From: Rallus limicola
Lineage: Eukaryota; Chordata; Aves; Gruiformes; Rallidae
Reading direction: 5' to 3'
DNA: 64,000 nt
NCBI GenBank assembly: GCA_022605955.1
Contig: JAKCOZ010000008.1
Location: 25,607,083 to 25,671,082, forward strand
Positions 48,145 to 59,000 of the stretch are shown piece after piece. The notes under the pieces are model-generated. The model was not told where the DNA came from. It did not search any database and was given only the letters and a program-made list of their open reading frames with translations. How positions within the stretch are numbered: the first letter of the stretch is position 1; the number at the start of each line of letters is the position of its first letter. A program made the position numbers and the translations under genes.

Positions 48145-50979
48145 ATGATAACACACCGATCTGTCATCCACATTGAACACGTAAAATGTTATTTATGTGA
48201 CAAAATATATATTTTAGTAACTCGGATGTGTAGGGGTAGGACTCCAGTGCAACACTGATACTACTTTGCACTGATTTTTTTCTTAAAACTTCACACCATC
48301 TCTCTAGAGAAATGATGGTTAGCTCTTTTAGTCTCCTTAGAGGAGTCAGTGCCAAATCCTAGATACATCCTCAAACAGGAATCTTTCAGGATAGTGTGTT
48401 TCATGTCTGATTCATCCCTATGCCTAATTAGGGGAGGAACAGGGAAACTGGTCCAAGTTTGTCTATGGAGAAAAGGCAGGATGCCTAATTGGCTATAACA
48501 GTTTCTTTTTTTTTCCCCAGTAAGACTTAGTAGCTCAGGCATGCATTGTGCTGGCATGGCCATGCTCCTGCTTCTCAAGCTGATGCAGTCCTTGCTATTC
48601 TGGGCATCTTAGTGCCAAAGATAACATCCTTAATGTTTTCAACTACAGTCTCATGAAATTTTCTCCCATCTCTTTTTGGGCTTAGATGCTGGTAGCATTG
48701 AGAGTCTGGTTGTTTCTACCAGCAGGGGGAATGAGCTATTAATGCTGGCGTTGGCACAGGAACAAATGGGTTTCTGTTAGGCATGAATAAATTTAGGCTG
48801 GGAAGTAGGAGGATTTACATAGTGATTCTAAGAATGAGATTCTGGAACTGCCTTCAGTGGTAGGAGGAGGAGGGCAAAACCCCCAATTACTTTTAAATGC
48901 AGTGTATGAAAGGAACAGTGTGATGGAATAGCCAGCGGTAGCTGGGGGCTGGACTTAAGGACTCCAGAGATCCCTCACAGGCCTTTTCTCCCCTGTGCCT
49001 GTGCAAGTGGGTCAGTGAAAGAGCAATGTTATCTTCCCACCCCTTTGCAAAGTCACACTGGAATGAATAGCTGTACGCTGGCTTTCTTAGAACCTACCAC
49101 TTGGAAGTATTTGATCAGCTGTGGCAAGTCCTTGGGATGTGAACTCCATGTATTTAGTTTGAAGGGAATACAAATCAAAGTACATATTTAAGTAAGATTT
49201 CCCCTGCCACCTCATCTTCCTTTCTTGACACTGTTTCTACATTTTAAATAACAGGAGTGGAGTGAGCTAGCAAGGAGCAGGCTGATGTCACAGCCACAGC
49301 TTATTGGAAGAGCAGCATTTTTTTTTTCTTGCTGGTAGCATATGTCTTACTTGCTAAGTATATCTGTATCAGAAAGCTGGCAAATATGTTCTAGATAGCA
49401 TCACTGACCAGCATGTTTCTGCTGCAGCTCTGTCTCTTGTTAATAAATCAGACAATATGGTGAATAATTGGAGCCTTTAGTATCACAATATTTCCACTGA
49501 CAGCAAAAAATACCTCACTGCAGTGTCTTGCATACAATGACTTACATGCAGTTGTTTACACATTGCTGAGGAATCCTACCAAACAACTTGCAAAATGCTT
49601 TGCTACGAATGCTTAGTTAATTATACAAGAGTTAATAATGAAATTAGTGTCTGGTGTGGCTTACTCAAAATCAGTTTTCCTTCAGTCAAGAGTAGATTAC
49701 TGATGCTAAGTTTCACCTGGATACTAATTGAACTGCAATTAATATCATGTGTGTCCCCCCAGCTTGTTTGTTATTGGTAGCAGAGCTGTGTTCACAACCC
49801 TTCCTTGCTGAATGCTGGTAAGGTATGATCTTTGCAGTGTTTTATGGTTTTTACTTGATCTTACCCTTAATATTTTGTAGTTTTGAGGGAGAGGGCTGGC
49901 AGCTATCCTAATTACTGTGTGTATTCTAACCTGGGGAGCTGGAATATACGGTCCTCAATAAGAGTTCACTTGTGCAGTACCACTGGTGAGAGTAGTGTCT
50001 AGCAATTATATCATGCATGTAGAGCTTGGTAAACAAGTGACACCTCTGATGGAAAAGTGGCATTTTTACTGCATTCTATTTTATACTATTACTGTGTTTA
50101 AAATACTGTTATGCCCAATGTTGTATGTTGTTCCACCATTGTATGTGGAGGGGAAAGCTGGCTTTAGGACTCTGTTAGACTATGAATTAAGCAGCAGGAG
50201 AATTTGTTCTTCCCCTGAAGAATGTAAGGTTGAAATTAAGGTGGAAAAGTGAAAAGCAGTGGAAATGTTGTTCTTTTAGATCTACAGTTTGGAAAGTGAT
50301 GCAAGTCAATACTCTGTTTCCAGAATCTGTCTGTTTGTTGCATTACTGTAAAACCTGAGTTATTTTATTTTTTTCTCAGATGCTAAAAGGTATTTAAAGA
50401 AGCTAAAAGAAACAGAATAAATGGAAGGTGCTTATTTTTCTGGCTAACTGCTGGGTTGCTGCTGTGCTTGTTAGGTGATTGGACGTGTGGTAGGAGAAGG
50501 TCATATCATTAAAAAAACTTGTAACAGCCCTTCTTATAGACATTCTCTTTGACACTAATGGCTGAGGAACTCTTTGAGAATAGCTGAACGTAAAGAATCA
50601 GAGAGTATTCAAACACAGATGATTAAAAAAAGTTATACTAATGCAATGCATTGTTCATTACAATTACCCTTTTTTTCTAAGCATAAATTATCCATACCTA
50701 CACTGTGTATGATTATAAAGTAAGGAAATGGGAGTAGCAAGATTCAGTACAGTTTTCTTAGCTGTTAACTCCATTGAGAAACAGAGAATGGCTACCACCT
50801 TCTTTACGTGCAAATGCCAAGTGGTGTGGATTAGTTACCTGCCAGCTAATGAGGTTCTACTGTTATTCCATGTCCTGTGTGCAATTACTTTTTAGACCTA
50901 CAGTGCACTTGGTACCCCTTCTACAGCTGTTATTTCTTCTGGTATGTGCAGCACTAGCTGGGTTATTGCTACTGCAATT

Positions 50980-52190
50980 CAGAAGGAATTGCCTCCGAGA
51001 GGTCTGTTGTTTTGTCCTGTGTCCGTACAGCATGGAGCACAGCAGGACGTGGGCCTGGGGCTGAGCCTGCCAGCACATCAGTCATACTCGACTACTTGCT
51101 GTGCTTCCTTGACAGCAGGGTTGAGCAATGACTGCATCTGCTCTGCTGCTTCGGCTACCTGTTCCCTGGGGCGTTATACCCTTCATCACCCAATGCCAGT
51201 CTTGAGCTTCCCAACTGGTACTGCCCGTTAATAGCAAAGTGACTATGCTAGTCTCTCTATGCTTAACCTACTGTTACACTGAATATTTGGTATTGCCAGT
51301 TGCTCTTCTGTGATGATCATCGCTATTGTAAACTTGGTAGCTAGTGTTCTTTTGGTATCCTTGTAAAGAGTCTTTGATAAATTAGTCATCCACGTTTGTA
51401 TATCCTGAACTTGTCTCCTTCGCATTCTGTCTTCAACAGAAATAATTCCTATTAAAACAGTTTGTCTCTCTGGGGAATATTGTGATATACCCCTCCTGCT
51501 TATTATTATCCAGACCTAGCTGGATTCTGAAAATAAGTGTGAAATAAGAGACTAGTGGTGAAACCCATAAAATTTATCTTCTACTAGGACACAGTTTTGT
51601 TGTGCTGACTCAGTGAGATCAATATTACATGTAACTTGGAAAGGAGCAAGTTCTTTAAACACATGCTCTACATAGAGACTTCCCCAAGCCAAACTATGCT
51701 GACTTTTTTCAGGCGATACCAGAAAAGGTATTTGATCACATCTTTACCATGGGGTTAAGAGAGCCTGGGCTCTCAATTGACTGGCTGTCGATACAAACAG
51801 CTGAGGCTACAATCAGCAGTTCAGCATCTGATGCTATGTAAACTTGAATTGTAGCATTACAAAACTTCACTCCATGTTCTTCTCCCATTTGATAAAGGAG
51901 GGAGAAATTTAAAAGCTATGAGCAGTCATCTGGAGATGTGATGTAAAGTGTGTTTACCCTCCAGATTGAAAGTATGTATATACCTTGTATAGTATGTGTT
52001 TGCTCCCTAGCCAATCTGGAAGGACTGGCTATCAGTGGTTTCCTGTGTGACTCCAACATCAATGTTTCAACTACTTTCATTTGGTACAGATGCTGCTATG
52101 ATAATCCATGCTTCAGGTATTTTGTTTTCAGACATCTGCAGTGTAATCTATCTGGGGTTATTTCATAGTGTCTTTCAAAGATGAAAGCAG
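50980..52190 (-). pseudogene. Decayed minus-strand coding-like block, possibly retroviral env
   Basis: Reading leftward from about 52,190 the minus strand gives successive open stretches joined by frame changes and broken by stop codons. One stretch ends at a stop near 51,740 and contains GVKFCNATIQVYIASDAEL. A second, in the next frame, runs to a stop near 51,560 (AWGSLYVEHVFKELAPFQVT). It continues past two stops to 51,243 with a basic MRRRQ stretch (51,408-51,425). A third near 51,235 contains TSWEAQDWHWVMKGI. Cysteines, N-glycosylation-type Asn-X-Ser/Thr and a basic stretch give an envelope-glycoprotein feel. However, no fusion peptide, heptad pattern, pol, gag or LTR was found. The family call is a guess, and chance open frames cannot be excluded. 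Confidence 0.25.
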
Positions 52191-53396
52191 ATTTTAAAAA
52201 ATAAAAAAGCAGCTGTCATTCCTGGTGAGGTATTTCATCTTGACTTGATTATGCTCTGTGCAAAGAGAAATCTGGCAGAAGTAAGGGCTGGTAGTTTTGG
52301 AGTGCAGGTGTTTCTAGCATTCATTGTTGCTAGACTTGTTTTTTTTGTTGTGTGGTAAAAATTAATTTCTGGATGTTATATTTTAATAGTATGGTTATTT
52401 TAGTTTGTTGTTATTTGTTCCTAAAATATTTAATTGTATTTACTTTAGATCTAGCTGCACTGACATAATTGGTCCTTTGTTCATATGTTTCTGGGGAGAA
52501 ACAGGAGCTGCTGTTGGTTGAAATGTTCTAGTGATGAGGAACAGCTGGGCTAGAGAGGCTACATGAAAGGGTCTGGGAGCACTGGCATCATGGAAGACCA
52601 TTTTATGTAGAAAACTGGCATAGCTTCTTCCCTAGGCCCAGAGGACAGGCATGTTTTCTGGTATTTTTCATGCCTGGCCATCCTGTGGGTCTGTGTCTTC
52701 TATTTGTTTGCTGTTACATTCTTAGATTTTGAGCATAGCACCTATTTGACCAGTATGAGGATTCAGAATTAATTTTTTTAAAAAAAGTAATTACACTACT
52801 GCTATTAAGTAGTCTGCACAGAAAGGATTTGTAAAACTGTTTGTACTTTCAGAGTTAATAATGATAATGAATTCAGGCTGGAATTTAAAGAAAATTGTGA
52901 AGCAAGTTCATATCTTTTTGAAAATCCATGTGGTATGCAGACAAGGTTTGGAAGGAGTAAGCTGACAAAAAAAACCAACATATAGACCAAAAAGAGAAAC
53001 ATTTTTATTTCCTCAACAGTTAGACCTGCACAAAATAAAACATGCCTTCTTGGGTATCAAAAGTCTACTGGGCAAAATGCACACTAAGAACTCAATATCA
53101 AAACTTGTTTCTGAACTCAGCTTCCAGGTTTTTCTGCTTCCTGAAGCCATGGAATGAACACAAAGCAGCAGGTTGATGTTCCCATATCTCTTTGAAGTTT
53201 TTTTTTATCTTTGCAAATATTCTTTGTATTGATGGTTTACCCTAGGTATACTGGACTGAACTATGAGAGATACATCTCACTGTACAGAAATGTGCTAATA
53301 CTTTTCTGTTCACAGCCCAGCCCACTGCTGAATGCAGTGTGCCAGAGCAAGTTTATACCAAGTCACAGTCTGATTCCGTACCTTCCTTCATGCTCC

Positions 53397-53417
53397 TTTT
53401 TTTTTTTTTTTTTTTTT
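53397..53417 (+). repeat. Poly(T) run of 21
   Basis: Twenty-one consecutive T, the longest homopolymer in the window. No retrotransposed sequence is recognisable on the minus strand next to it. Confidence 0.85.
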
Positions 53418-53639
53418 ATTGTACATACTTCAATTTTCTTTTTCAATATACTCTTCTTGGTAACAGGAGGGCTCATGGGAAGGGACCGCAGTGTATTACT
53501 ATAAGTTGTGAAATAGCTCATTTGCCTCATCTGTGCTGGAGCTCAGAGCTTTCCTTGGAGCCAACTGACCCACAACTTCCTCCTCTTGTCCCCTGAAGCC
53601 TCTAAACCCTTGCTCTGGGCTGCTAGCTTTCAAGACTTG

Positions 53640-53930
53640 TTAAAGGAGTTACACAGGAAGATGAGAGCTAATGCCTGTGAGTTACTCTGGGGAAGATTCC
53701 AACTGGACTTCAGAGGAAAATTTTTCATGATGGTAACAATTGGCTGTTGGAATAATCTCCCCAGGAGTGTGGATTCCCTAACATTGCACATTTTTAAGAT
53801 GTAGTGGATGGGGTGGGTGATAGGCTGTCTTGTCTGGACAGATCTTTTGCTGAGAAATGTTGGACCAGGCAGCTCTTGAGGTCCCTTGCAACTTGGTATT
53901 CCATGTTCCTATGAAGGGAACTTCACTCTG
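53640..53930 (+). repeat. Degraded CR1 LINE 3' end
   Basis: The order of blocks is that of a CR1 tail in + orientation: 'ggacttcagaggaaaatttt', 'tggctgttggaataatctcc', 'ccaggagtgtggattcccta', 'cacatttttaagat', then 'gttggaccaggcagctcttg', 'aggtcccttgcaacttggta' and 'ttccatgttcctatga'. It is more diverged than the other two CR1 copies, so it is older. It ends only about 50 bp from the ADAM23 CpG island. Confidence 0.8.
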
Positions 53931-54579
53931 TGTGAAGTTCTTAAACGAATTTGAGTTTTCCCAAAAGCTGCTTCTTGCAGCTCCCCCCCCTGGCAAGAGG
54001 GTGTTTTCGTGCTACCCCAGGCAGGACGTTACACGTTCGGTCCCCGCCTGCCCCAGGTGCGGGGTAGCGCGGAGGCCGTGCCCTGCTGCAGCCTTGACTG
54101 TGGCTGGGGCCCTACCCCGGGGCCGGCGGCGGTCACCTGCGGAGACAGCAACCCCCGTGGCCCGTCACGCGAGCGGGATGGAACGTGCCCTGACAGGGTG
54201 CGCGAGTCGCGCCTGGCGCGCCTGTGCCCCGGCGCGCCCGCTGGCAGCACAACGGACAGCGGCCGCACGGCCCCGCCTATCGCACGTACCCGCCCTGGGA
54301 CGAGGCTGGCGCGCGCGCCCGTCGCGGGGTTGGCGGTTGGAAAAGGGGGGGAGGGAGGGAGGGTGCGCGCGCGCCGCTACAGCCCGCCCTCGCGCCTCCC
54401 GTAACTGTGGGGAGAAGAGCCAGGCGGGCGGGCGCTGCCTTGGGGAGCCGCCTGCCTCATCCCGCACGCTGCCCGCCCGGGCCTCCCGGACTCCCCCGGC
54501 TCCACGGGCGCAGCCCGTCGGGGGCGAGGGCGCCGCGCTGCCCACAGGCCGGCCGCCCCCCGCGCCGCCCCGGGGCGCT

Positions 54580-54582
54580 ATG
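54580..54582 (+). promoter_or_regulatory. Upstream out-of-frame ATG before ADAM23 start
   Basis: This ATG lies 7 nt before the ADAM23 ATG, in another frame, with G at -3 and A at +4, the same as the real start. In the spliced mRNA it opens a 62-codon overlapping frame that ends at TGA 55,829-55,831 in exon 2. It could reduce ADAM23 translation through leaky scanning, an inference from sequence. Confidence 0.5.
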
Positions 54583-54586
54583 AGCC

Positions 54587-54752
54587 ATGAAGCCGCCCGG
54601 CAGCATCTCTCTGCGGCAGCCTCACTGCGGCCGCCGCCTCCCTGCCGCCTGCTGCCTCACGCTCCTGCCGCTCCTCGGCCGCCTCGTTTCGCTCATCCTG
54701 CTTCTCCGTGGCTCCTCCTGCCCCCGGGCCCACGCGGCTGCAGCGGCCGCCG
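54587..54752 (+). CDS. ADAM23: ADAM23 coding exon 1
   Basis: The exon encodes 55 residues plus the first base of an Asp codon. The donor is CCG|GTGGGT at 54,753. The start was chosen because MKPPGS matches the mammalian N-terminus and because the upstream ATG at 54,580 is out of frame. An Arg/His-rich n-region precedes the Leu-rich signal core, and an Ala run (AHAAAAAA) ends the exon. The middle is shorter than the human N-terminal region. Confidence 0.92.
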
Positions 54753-56042
54753 GTGGGTATGACGGGTTTTGTTTGTGTGCTCGTGTGCCTGAGGCGCCTG
54801 AAGCTCCTCGGTCCCCCTCCCCTGTCCCCCCGTCTCCGCCCTGGGTGATAAACCCTGATAACATCAATCTCCCAAAACCGGTTTCTTCCTCCGCCCCTTC
54901 CAGCTTTGTGTACGTGTCTGTTTCAGCGTATAGATAAATGGGACTCGGGAAATGTTTCCTTGGCTGGCTTGCTTGCTTGCAAGAAAGAAATGTGGCGTTT
55001 CCCCTCTCTCATCTCCTGAAGCCAGTGCTGCAGTGTTTTAGATAGAGGATGGTATGCGTAGAAATAACGCTGGTCAGGTATGCGACAAAAAAGGCATAGG
55101 TGGTTTTTGTGTGTGTTAGGGTACGTGTCTACTGGGGATCTGACTGGGAAGCTAATTTGTTTGGGGGTGGATTTTTGTGTGTGCTTTTTATTTGCTTCTG
55201 ATTGCATATAGATGATGTGTGGAATATTCGATATAAACTGATCGTGTTCATTACATTGTTTTACATTGCTTGTTGACTGTACCCTCAAATTTTAATGAGG
55301 AAGGGTACAGGATTTTGGCTGAAAAGCTGTTATTGAAAGTTGAAAGAGAGAAGTAGAAAACTTCTTGTTATGTAAAGGGAATTGATTAGCATTCAGTGCG
55401 CATGGACTTTGAAATCAGTTTGTCTTAGGAACTTGAGGAGCATTCTTAGTCTTTTGTAGGTATATATTTGGGTTTTGTTTGTGTCTGAGAGAGAATAGAG
55501 AACTTGGTGATCATAGAGCGTTTAAGGTGTAGCGATATAACTATTAAGGTGTGGGTTTTGGTTTGGTTTTTTTTTTTCCTTTTGGAAGTTGAGAAGCATT
55601 AAGATATTTATAGTCTGTGACTGCATATGAAAATGTGTATGCATTTAAATAGTTATTTCTGAAACCATTTTCTGTGTGAAAAATTAATCACATCTAGCTC
55701 AATGAGTAAGCTATCTTTTTGTTTGCTTACATGATTAATAAAATATTAGAATAATGAATGCTAAACATGTAGTATTTGCCATCTAATTTATGGCTAGCAT
55801 ATCTTTCTTCCTCAGATCTGCATTGGAATGAAACGGCAGGCAGTATAGAGGGAGTACTGGCAGATGAAGAGAATGCATTTCAACAGAATAAAAGCAGTAA
55901 CAGTAAAAATAACAGCTACATCAATGCAATCCAGAAAGAAATTACACTGCCTTCAAGACTAATCTATTACATCAACAAAGACTCTGAAACCCCTTATCAT
56001 GTCCTGGATACTAGGGCAAGACACCAGCAGAAACACGACAAG
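54587..56042 (+). CDS. ADAM23: ADAM23, disintegrin/metalloproteinase-like 23, first two exons
   Basis: The joined exons (54587-54752, 55816-56042) encode residues 1-131 of a protein that continues beyond the window. It begins MKPPGS as human ADAM23 does, has a hydrophobic signal core (LTLLPLLGRLVSLILLLRG), and then an HWNET...GVLADE segment. The run ITLPSRLIYYIN, then PYHVLDT, then ARHQQKH is diagnostic of ADAM23 and starts the prodomain. ADAM23 is a single-pass neuronal surface protein without metalloprotease activity. It binds LGI1 and integrin alphavbeta3 and acts in adhesion and synaptic excitability; the domains responsible lie off the right edge. Candidate N-glycosylation sites are Asn-Glu-Thr, Asn-Lys-Ser and Asn-Asn-Ser in exon 2. 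Transcription starts in the CpG island. Confidence 0.95.
54753..55815 (+). other. ADAM23 intron 1
   Basis: 1,063 nt from donor GTGGGT to acceptor 'tttcttcctcag'. The first 150 nt belong to the CpG island and the rest is AT-rich. No other feature is seen. Confidence 0.9.
55816..56042 (+). CDS. ADAM23: ADAM23 coding exon 2
   Basis: The 227-nt exon enters in phase 1, so the join G|AT makes Asp56. It ends in phase 0 after Lys131, with donor AAG|GTAGGG. It encodes the post-signal acidic and Asn-rich segment (AFQQNKSSNSKNNSY) and the start of the prodomain, ITLPSRLIYYINKDSETPYH in part, then RHQQKHDK. The Asn/Ser stretch is the least conserved part relative to mammals. The prodomain start is nearly identical. 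Confidence 0.95.
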
Positions 56043-59000
56043 GTAGGGTGAAAAAATGCTCATCTGCAGAATTTTCAAAATGGTAATATGTGATGTAAAA
56101 CTGTTTGAATGTGTTAGTCTGTAGATATTCAAGACTTAATGGTGGTCCTTACACACCACTTTTAGGAATTAAAAGAGGACATATAATTAAAAAAGAATGT
56201 ATTTTCCTGCCTGTTAATTCAGAAATAATTTTGAATTTCAGGAAGGTTCAGAAGCTGAACTATAGATAAAACAAATGGTAATTACACAAAGTTGATTTGC
56301 CTGATCAATGTAGGTTCTGTTGTCTTTACTTATGCTATGCCATCATCAACAAAATGCTCTTTCCAGAATAGCTCTAGACTGCAGAGATATCTGCATAGGG
56401 AGTTTCTTTAGAATCCTGAATTTACAGCCCAAGTTACTTGGCTTTCAGTGTATTGTGCACTAAATAAATGCAGTATAGGTTTCCTGCCAGTGAAGACCAC
56501 TTTAAAATCAAAAGTCATTTTGTATAGATGCAGATAGTATTTTTTTCTCTGAAATTGCATGGGATTGAACAAACTTTGGTTTTATGTAATAGCTTGGTAA
56601 TGAAATAAACCCATTCTAAACTATATTACTTAAAAGGCACTCCTTAAAACTATCTCATCCTATTTTTATAACTTTTTACTATGAAAATTAATTTCTTCCC
56701 ACAGGTTAAAAAGGTAAGGTACAGGTAGATATGGTTTGTATAGGAAGAGATTGCCATGGTAGAGAAGAGACAGCAAAACAAATCCATGTGTATGATATTA
56801 CTGATGGACTTGGCTATAATGGAATTTCTACTTATTGAATTACATTTCTTTTGAAACTTTAGAAAGGGAATTTATTATGCATCATACATGCTTCTGGTGA
56901 TATTGATTATGTGCCACTTCAGATATGGAGTTAATATGGAATTGCTGCATAATCTGTGGGGAGGAGGGGAAGATAGTTGAATAATTTTGATGGGAAGAAA
57001 GGTTGCTTCCTAGCTTATTGAACTTGGATACCAGTATGTGCATTTGGATGCACCTAAATACTCCAATAGATTATGGATGGCACAGCAAAACTATCTGATT
57101 GTTGGAAAATGGAGCTATTAAGAGACTACTACTTTCAAAGCTAATACCCCTTTAAAGTGAGACACCTTTTTAAAATAAACACTAGGGACTTTCTGTTCCT
57201 CTCTTTGGAGAGGACTGTGGGAAGAAAGGGATTTGCAAATGCCTGTAGACCTGCCTTTGGGACTAGTACTTTCTCCATGTTTTTACACGGGGTTTTTCTT
57301 GGGAATATATGGAGGGAAATGTCTGCCAATCTCTTTACTGACCCAGCATTCCCACAAGAACATTGCTGCCTTTGCCTATCCTTCCTATGCCCTACCTTCT
57401 CTCTACCTGTTGGAGAAAGCTCTGCAGAAATCCGTGCTGACAGAATTGGTATTGATTTCTTTGGGTATGCTTGCTGCTGAGTATTGTGTAAAGTGGATCT
57501 CCCTCCTACTCACCATTTAAGTGTGGGGAATGCTAACACTGCAGGTTCTTCCCACAGAAGGGTTCCAGAAGGGTTCTTTAAGCTTGGGGCTTCATGGAGA
57601 GTTACATTATGTTGACTTCAGTCTTCTGCAATGAACATTCTAGTGCATTTAATTGATGGAAAGGGTTGATTATGTTTCTTCTCTCAATTGATTTTTACAT
57701 GTCTTTCTTCTAGAGCACACCATAGAGGGCTTCCTCTCCTCCCCACCTTGCATTTTGTGTCTTTCCTTGCATGAAATAATGTTTTTTTTTTTTTCCTCTT
57801 TCATTTATTTTACCAATAATCTAACAGATAATATTTTGGTTATTTTGTTCTGTTTAACGCTTACTCTGATTATCTCTGTAGAGCAATAATTGAGCAGGGG
57901 AAGTCTGCCTAGAACATAGAATGAAAACAACCCATAAAAAACCCAGAATACAATTGAATTGTGAAAGATACACATGAAGGTTTTCTTTTTTATTTTTTTG
58001 GGGGGGAGTGCGGGGGGCTGGATTCTTTAATACTGGGTTTTATCCTTTCTCAGAATTGAAATAAGTACTATATTGTACTATCTCCTACTTGTAAATTTTT
58101 TCTTTCTCCCACGTTGGTAATAAAAAGAAAGAACCAAAGAACCTTTGTATTTAGGTAAAGAAAGGTTTAAAGAAAGGTTTAAGCTTGTTTTTCACATAGT
58201 AAAAGAAGTAAAGACAAATATGGTGACTTGGTATATGTAGACAGTGTACAGTTAAGGAAGAAAAATGCGTTGAGTTTGTTTTTTCTTTTTTTACTGTTCA
58301 TGGAACCATACATCCTCTAACCTGTATTTTCTTGTCAGCTTTACTGTACTGTTTATAGGCATATGATGACAATTTACTCTCTAACTATGGATATTATTCA
58401 GTAGACCCCTTTCTGTGAAACTTTTTGCAGTGTCCAGAAGCATACATACCAATAGCTATTGTTATTAGGCTTGAATACCTAAGAAGTGCTGAGTCACTAT
58501 AAGGAGAGGGGAAGAATAGAAAAAGCTGTTTGCATGTGGGAAGGAAGAGGTAAAGCTAGAGAAATATAACTGTGTAAAATGATTTAAAATATTTTATTTT
58601 TTAAAAATCTCTTCCCAAGAGTAATGGTCTGCAACATTCTTCACAAAGGGCTGGAGAGAAAACAGTGTACTAGAGAATCAAAAATGTAAATAATAAATAG
58701 TTTTCTTAGCACTGATCCTCTTTGTTCTCTTTACAATTTGCTGAAGCACCATCATAATGAGAAGGTGTATGTGATCTAAACTGTTGAACCTCTCTCATGC
58801 CTCCTTATTCTTCTAAGAAGCTTTTTTTTCATTGTTGAAAAAAGGGATGTTCACCGTAGTCTTGACTAAAGTGAAATGGTCCATCTCCAAGGTGGACAGA
58901 GTTCCAGTGTATAACCTATTTTCAGTTTGTGATCTTAAAAAATAAAAAAGGACATTTTTGAAAATACTTGGTGCTTGAAGACTAAAATCTGTATACCTGT

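Larger units (their letters stand above)
32641..53630. other. Intergenic interval between ZDBF2 and ADAM23
   Basis: About 21 kb without a gene I can identify. It is AT-rich, with homopolymer tracts and a possible MIR at 45.3 kb. Two minus-strand coding-like blocks (42.27-42.64 kb and about 50.98-52.2 kb) are listed separately. The part closest to ZDBF2 may be an extended 3' UTR. Open frames of 60-110 codons elsewhere look like chance. Confidence 0.55.
53980..54900. promoter_or_regulatory. CpG island, ADAM23 promoter and first exon
   Basis: An abrupt shift to very GC- and CpG-rich sequence, including GCGCGC runs and many GC boxes. It covers the 5' flank, exon 1 and the first part of intron 1 of ADAM23. 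Several long open frames on both strands are composition artefacts. The transcription start is not pinpointed, and I see no convincing TATA box, as expected of a CpG-island promoter. Confidence 0.88.

Noticed and set aside
52805..53002. 65-codon minus-strand frame with a hydrophobic start like a signal peptide
   Set aside because: It is AT-rich, and Phe/Leu-rich stretches arise easily by chance. It does not connect to the coding-like block at 51-52 kb.
53857..54762. 301-codon + strand frame across the ADAM23 CpG island
   Set aside because: It starts in the CR1 tail, runs through GC-rich promoter sequence and ends in intron 1. It is out of frame with ADAM23.
57157..57520. Two overlapping + strand frames of 95-107 codons in ADAM23 intron 2
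   Set aside because: Neither resembles the next ADAM23 exon, no flanking splice sites fit, and there is no recognisable domain.
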